Positions 61,492 to 64,000 of a stretch of 64,000 nt of DNA are shown in pieces. Origin of the DNA: Paenibacillus polysaccharolyticus (GTDB lineage: Bacteria; Bacillota; Bacilli; Paenibacillales; Paenibacillaceae); NCBI RefSeq assembly GCF_900102085.1, contig NZ_FMVM01000003.1, positions 248,001 through 312,000 on the forward strand, read 5' to 3'. How positions within the stretch are numbered: the first letter of the stretch is position 1; the number at the start of each line of letters is the position of its first letter. The position numbers and the translations under genes are program-made. The notes beneath the pieces are model-generated. The model was given only the letters and a program-made list of their open reading frames with translations. It was not told where the DNA came from and searched no databases.

Positions 61492-64000
61492 TTACTGTTT
61501 TTGAATCTCCATCACAACGTTGTTCAGGAGATACAATACAATATTATCATTATCTCTGAGAGATTGCACGCTTAAAGTATTGTCACCCTGGTGAACAAAT
61601 ACATTAGATCCCAGTGCAAAACGGTAGTTCATGTCTGATGTTGTTTCGCGTTTAACCAAAATCTGGTTACCCACTCCATCATAAGACCAGAACTGTTTAC
61701 TCATGACAGTAAGCACTCTGAAACGCGTGGAATTATCTGTATCTTTAGTCATTTCCACACGGTCGCCAACCGTGAGGTTAGTCAAAGATGTTAATGTCGA
61801 ACCGGCTTTAACAACTTTAACAGGTCCACTCACAGATACTTTATCTGTCGCACCATTAAACTGTTTCAATGTAACCGAAGTTGCATCCACTGCAGTAACC
61901 TCAGCCAGCGTACGTTTAACCACTTGAACAGCCTTCGGTGTAACTCCTTCAAACGTTACATTAATCAAATTGCCTGCAGTCAACTGGGAAGGTGTAATGG
62001 ATTGACCACTTTCGCCAGTCAATACCGCTTGATCCACATAAAACTGACTTGTAAGCAGATCTGATTTTACCCGAACACGACCGTTGGATTCCATGGAGAC
62101 CACTTCGAATTGAGCAACTGTTTTCAATGCAATCTTCTGCGCTACATCCTGATTTGTTCCAAGGGTAACCGCAACATTATCCCCTACCTTCAAATCAGAC
62201 AGACTAGCCGTTGATTTGTTATACATTTCAACCGCTGGTGCTGTCGTATAAGGAACTGTAATCGTCTGGTTGCCAGATAACAAGCTGATTTTTCGGTTTG
62301 TTGTATCAATATTACTAATTGTGCCTTCGTATTTGTAAATTATCTTCACAGACAATGCACGAGTTCCCACATAAGTCAGATCCAGTTTGCGTCCGTCGTT
62401 GAGCAAGGACTCCAGACCTGCCAGTGTCGGTTTGACTGTGTTATAGTCCATTTTTGTTTTCTCATCCAGTGTGAATACATAAGGTTTTTTATTTGCATCC
62501 AGTACAGTAAGCACTTTGGTCTTACTGTTATAGGATACAACTGTAGCCCCGTTCAGAGGCTCCATTTGCCGGCCAATCACCTGAATGCGAGTTACCTGGT
62601 CATCACTGTTTAATGTTAATTCAACCTTGTCACCATTGTTCGCATCTGTAATCAGGTCATTCAGCGTTGCATCTTGAATACCATTAATAATCACTTCCGG
62701 TTTCTCGCTCAGCAATTTTGCTTCAAGTGAACCTCCATCACGTTTATACGTCAATGTGGATTGGTTGCCGCCGATCTCAACTAATGTTCCACGAACGGAT
62801 TGTTCTACGCCCTGATTCAGCTCAATTGTCTGCAGAACACTGTCTTTGACAGTGTATTTCACAGTGCTGCCTGCCTTCAAATCAGCCAAAGACAAAATGC
62901 GGTTTTGATAACGAATAATTAGATTATCTGTATACGTATACTGCTCTGTTGCCCCCGCAGCATTCACGAGCTTGATCGTTTTTCCGGAAGTAACCACTTC
63001 CGCAACTACACCGCTGTCACTCTTGTTAACGATACCGGATTTAACCCGGATGACCACTGTTTTTTTGTCAGCAGAGAACGTCTCGCGCTGTACTTCAATG
63101 ATGCTGTCCACTGTAATATCAGACAATTTAATTGCTTTTCCGTTCTGATCCATGAATGCAGTATTCTCATCATAAGTATATGTTTCATAGTTTTCGCCTA
63201 CAAAGAGACCGATTTTGTTCCCGGACAATGCACGCGCAAACGTACCTTCTACGCTCTCCATTTGTTGCTTGGCATCAACAACCTCCACATAGGAAGCTGC
63301 ACCTGCCGAACCAACGATAAGAACTTTCGTATATAGTTTCACATCCGATGCAGATGCTCGTGTTTCACTATCTTTGGTAAAGTACGGGGTATTGCTGTTC
63401 ACTGCATAGTTAACCGTTTTGCCGTCAACTAGTAGCGTGATCTGCCCGTCTTTCAATCCGGTAACATAACCCGTAGAAGTATTCGGATACTTCGTATCCG
63501 TCAACGATTCACCACGACTAAAAAATGTCGCAAGCTGAGCACGAGTTACAGAGCCTGTCGGATTGAACTTGTTGTTTTCCAAACCTTTGGCCAGATCCAA
63601 ACTAACAGCCAGATTTACATACCCTTTCGCACTGTCTGAAATATTTGCGTTGTCAGCAAATCCAGTGGACTGATTATTCTGTGCTTTCGCTTCAGCATCT
63701 TTGTTCAACGAGCGGATTAATAGTTTAGTAATCCATTCACGAGTTGCCGGCTTTTGTCCCCATGTTGTTTTGGAGACATCAGATGATGCTTCTTCCGTTT
63801 TATCCACGAGTCCCAATTGAAGTGCAAGCGCAACATATGGCTTAAAGTAGTTTCCTACTTGCATATTTGTCGGTAATGCCGCAGCCGTGCTCGTGTTCAA
63901 CTGCGATTCCATATTCATAAAACGGATGGCCATCGTTATCGCTTCTTGTTGCGTTACCGCGTCCCCTGGACGAAACAGGCCGTTATTGCCGAGAAGAATA
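61492..64000 (-). CDS. SLH-domain surface protein with repeated beta modules, 5' end outside window
   Basis: The frame stays open to the window edge, so the start is missing; about 835 residues are visible. The first 165 are S-layer-homology repeats (NNGLFRPGDAVTQQEAITMA, then PATREWITKLLIRSLN and FNPTGSVTRAQLATFFSRGE), which bind secondary wall polymer. The rest is a chain of beta-rich modules of about 70-80 residues that share a pattern: a hydrophobic strand, L-K-x-G-x-x-V, then a strand ending in a Q/K-rich segment (LKAGSTVKYTVKDSV, LKVGDNVAVTLGTNQD, LTAGNLINVTFEGVT, LTVGDRVEMTKDTDN). No catalytic motif is seen. It is probably a structural surface-layer or wall protein. Confidence 0.88.
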   Translation of the reverse strand, partial: ILLGNNGLFRPGDAVTQQEAITMAIRFMNMESQLNTSTAAALPTNMQVGNYFKPYVALALQLGLVDKTEEASSDVSKTTWGQKPATREWITKLLIRSLNKDAEAKAQNNQSTGFADNANISDSAKGYVNLAVSLDLAKGLENNKFNPTGSVTRAQLATFFSRGESLTDTKYPNTSTGYVTGLKDGQITLLVDGKTVNYAVNSNTPYFTKDSETRASASDVKLYTKVLIVGSAGAASYVEVVDAKQQMESVEGTFARALSGNKIGLFVGENYETYTYDENTAFMDQNGKAIKLSDITVDSIIEVQRETFSADKKTVVIRVKSGIVNKSDSGVVAEVVTSGKTIKLVNAAGATEQYTYTDNLIIRYQNRILSLADLKAGSTVKYTVKDSVLQTIELNQGVEQSVRGTLVEIGGNQSTLTYKRDGGSLEAKLLSEKPEVIINGIQDATLNDLITDANNGDKVELTLNSDDQVTRIQVIGRQMEPLNGATVVSYNSKTKVLTVLDANKKPYVFTLDEKTKMDYNTVKPTLAGLESLLNDGRKLDLTYVGTRALSVKIIYKYEGTISNIDTTNRKISLLSGNQTITVPYTTAPAVEMYNKSTASLSDLKVGDNVAVTLGTNQDVAQKIALKTVAQFEVVSMESNGRVRVKSDLLTSQFYVDQAVLTGESGQSITPSQLTAGNLINVTFEGVTPKAVQVVKRTLAEVTAVDATSVTLKQFNGATDKVSVSGPVKVVKAGSTLTSLTNLTVGDRVEMTKDTDNSTRFRVLTVMSKQFWSYDGVGNQILVKRETTSDMNYRFALGSNVFVHQGDNTLSVQSLRDNDNIVLYLLNNVVMEIQKQ

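Overview
The window looks like chromosomal DNA of an endospore-forming, low-to-mid GC Bacillota, most probably a Paenibacillus. The reasons are S-layer-homology (SLH) surface proteins, a fused double dynamin of the DynA type, ParE/ParC rather than only GyrB/GyrA, Btr-like AraC regulators fused to siderophore-binding domains, AGGAGG-type ribosome binding sites with frequent TTG/GTG starts, and perfect Bacillus-type Fur boxes. I saw no rRNA, tRNA, insertion sequence, prophage or CRISPR array.

Positions 1-13,150 form an anaerobic nitrate-respiration island. A Crp/Fnr regulator (5' cut) faces a six-gene minus-strand operon, moaA-narG-narH-narJ-narI-narK, whose NarK carries an extra C-terminal PAS domain. 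Back to back with it is a plus-strand operon of three DUF2249 modules in two genes, an unrecognised 125-aa protein, a His-rich multi-pass membrane protein and a DUF59/SufT protein. Both operons have an Fnr-type box with the same distance to the -10 element, so they are probably switched on together by oxygen loss. The second operon is the best candidate for a poorly described system here.

Positions 13,190-25,500 hold a cupin, a three-gene SPFH / 62-aa ORF / NAD-kinase-like operon whose promoter lies inside a 65-bp dyad, a large modular SLH-anchored GH53 galactanase, a YceI protein, an OmpR/EnvZ-type two-component pair, an orphan AAA ATPase and a small DUF1540 protein.

Positions 25,500-29,300 form an iron-limitation cluster. 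An HpaB-type flavin hydroxylase and a convergent flavodoxin / YkuO-like / nitroreductase operon each have a perfect 7-1-7 Fur box. A second iron locus at 48,100-52,000 holds an AraC-siderophore-binding fusion regulator, a siderophore-binding lipoprotein behind a Fur box, and a ferredoxin/flavodoxin-NADP reductase.

Positions 29,300-37,400 contain an RNA methyltransferase and pseudouridine synthase pair, an alkyltransferase-like (ATL) protein, a MarR-controlled DHA2 efflux pump, an ArsR-controlled four-domain CoA-disulfide reductase/rhodanese/TusA/DsrE fusion, and a second MarR. Positions 37,600-48,000 contain parC and parE, an ABC-2 exporter with an SGNH hydrolase, a secreted CAP protein, a GNAT enzyme and purT. 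Positions 52,200-64,000 contain a heterodimeric ABC exporter, the double dynamin with a very GC-rich linker, a small unknown, endonuclease III and a 5'-truncated SLH protein.
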